Below, piece by piece: positions 42,664 through 42,685 of a stretch of 42,685 nucleotides of DNA (position 1 is its first letter; each line of letters starts with the position of its first letter). Position numbers and translations under genes: made by a program. The notes under the pieces are model-generated. The model was given only the letters and a program-made list of their open reading frames with translations, did no database searches and was not told where the DNA came from. The DNA is taken from positions 1-42,685 of the forward strand of contig NZ_JAJEQX010000031.1 of assembly GCF_020687545.1 (NCBI RefSeq), in the 5' to 3' direction. This stretch comes from Ruminococcus turbiniformis. GTDB lineage: Bacteria > Bacillota > Clostridia > Lachnospirales > Lachnospiraceae.

Positions 42664-42685
42664 CTCTTGAAGCAATACAATCATC

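Overview
This window is mostly one integrative and conjugative element (ICE) of the Tn1549/CTn4-like family found in gut Clostridia (Lachnospiraceae/Ruminococcaceae-type Firmicutes). The assignment rests on the conjugation gene set (PcfB, VirD4, Maff2, TrbL-like, PrgI, VirB4, NlpC/P60 protein, DUF4315, DUF4366, topoisomerase III, ArdA), strong AGGAGG ribosome sites, frequent TTG starts and GC-rich third codon positions. The left end looks like an element-chromosome junction: a tRNA-Arg(CCT) 3' fragment at 401-446 reads outward into a terminator. The integrase, the ICE relaxase and the other ICE end are not in the window. Both window edges carry arrays of short degenerate repeats spaced about 22 bp, like the multi-site ends of IS21-type insertion sequences.

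Layout. 1-400: probable chromosomal flank with an IS-like end. 401-4052: ICE left part with an Xis-like gene, a YafQ/RelB toxin-antitoxin pair, a hypothetical gene, a replication initiator with an intragenic repeat array, pcfB and the 5' end of virD4. 4053-14845: first integrative mobilizable element (IME1) inside virD4, with a large serine recombinase, TnpW, a resolvase, a low-GC erm(B) segment, a lipoprotein/membrane protein pair, DUF3847, an IncQ-type nic sequence, a MobQ relaxase and a primase-helicase. 14844-16313: the rest of virD4. 16461-27584: second element (IME2) inside the maff2 gene, with tet(40) and tet(W)-type resistance genes, a sigma-factor remnant, an HTH gene, MobC and a MobP relaxase, a Cys-rich protein, a RepA-type initiator with intragenic iterons, a DnaC-like ATPase, TnpW and a large serine recombinase. 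27583-42515: the rest of the conjugation module, which also encodes a radical SAM protein, a cytosine-5 methyltransferase and an XF1762-type protein.

How it works together. The ICE encodes a type IV secretion machine (VirB4, TrbL/VirB6-like, PrgI/VirB3-like, NlpC/P60 hydrolase), a coupling protein and anti-restriction functions. Two mobilizable elements with unrelated relaxases (MobQ, MobP) sit 1.6 kb apart inside two of its transfer genes. Joining the flanks at a shared dinucleotide (TG for IME1, GC for IME2) restores each reading frame, so excision should repair the host gene. As drawn, the ICE should be transfer-deficient until both elements leave. Together the nested elements carry macrolide-lincosamide-streptogramin B resistance (erm(B)) and two tetracycline mechanisms (efflux and ribosomal protection).

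Most unusual points: (1) the TRD-containing middle of the methyltransferase appears to lie in a different frame from its two ends; (2) two genes (mobQ, repA) have an ATC codon where the family start Met belongs, behind the same 17-base GGAGGTGATACTATCGC leader; (3) both replication genes contain in-frame iteron-like arrays; (4) the erm(B) segment is circularly permuted across a short microhomology; (5) tet(W) has a duplicated promoter -10 region and a possible tet(O)-like 3' tail next to tet(40); (6) a radical SAM enzyme is embedded in the secretion operon; (7) three ICE proteins share a KPxIRxRLE tail motif.
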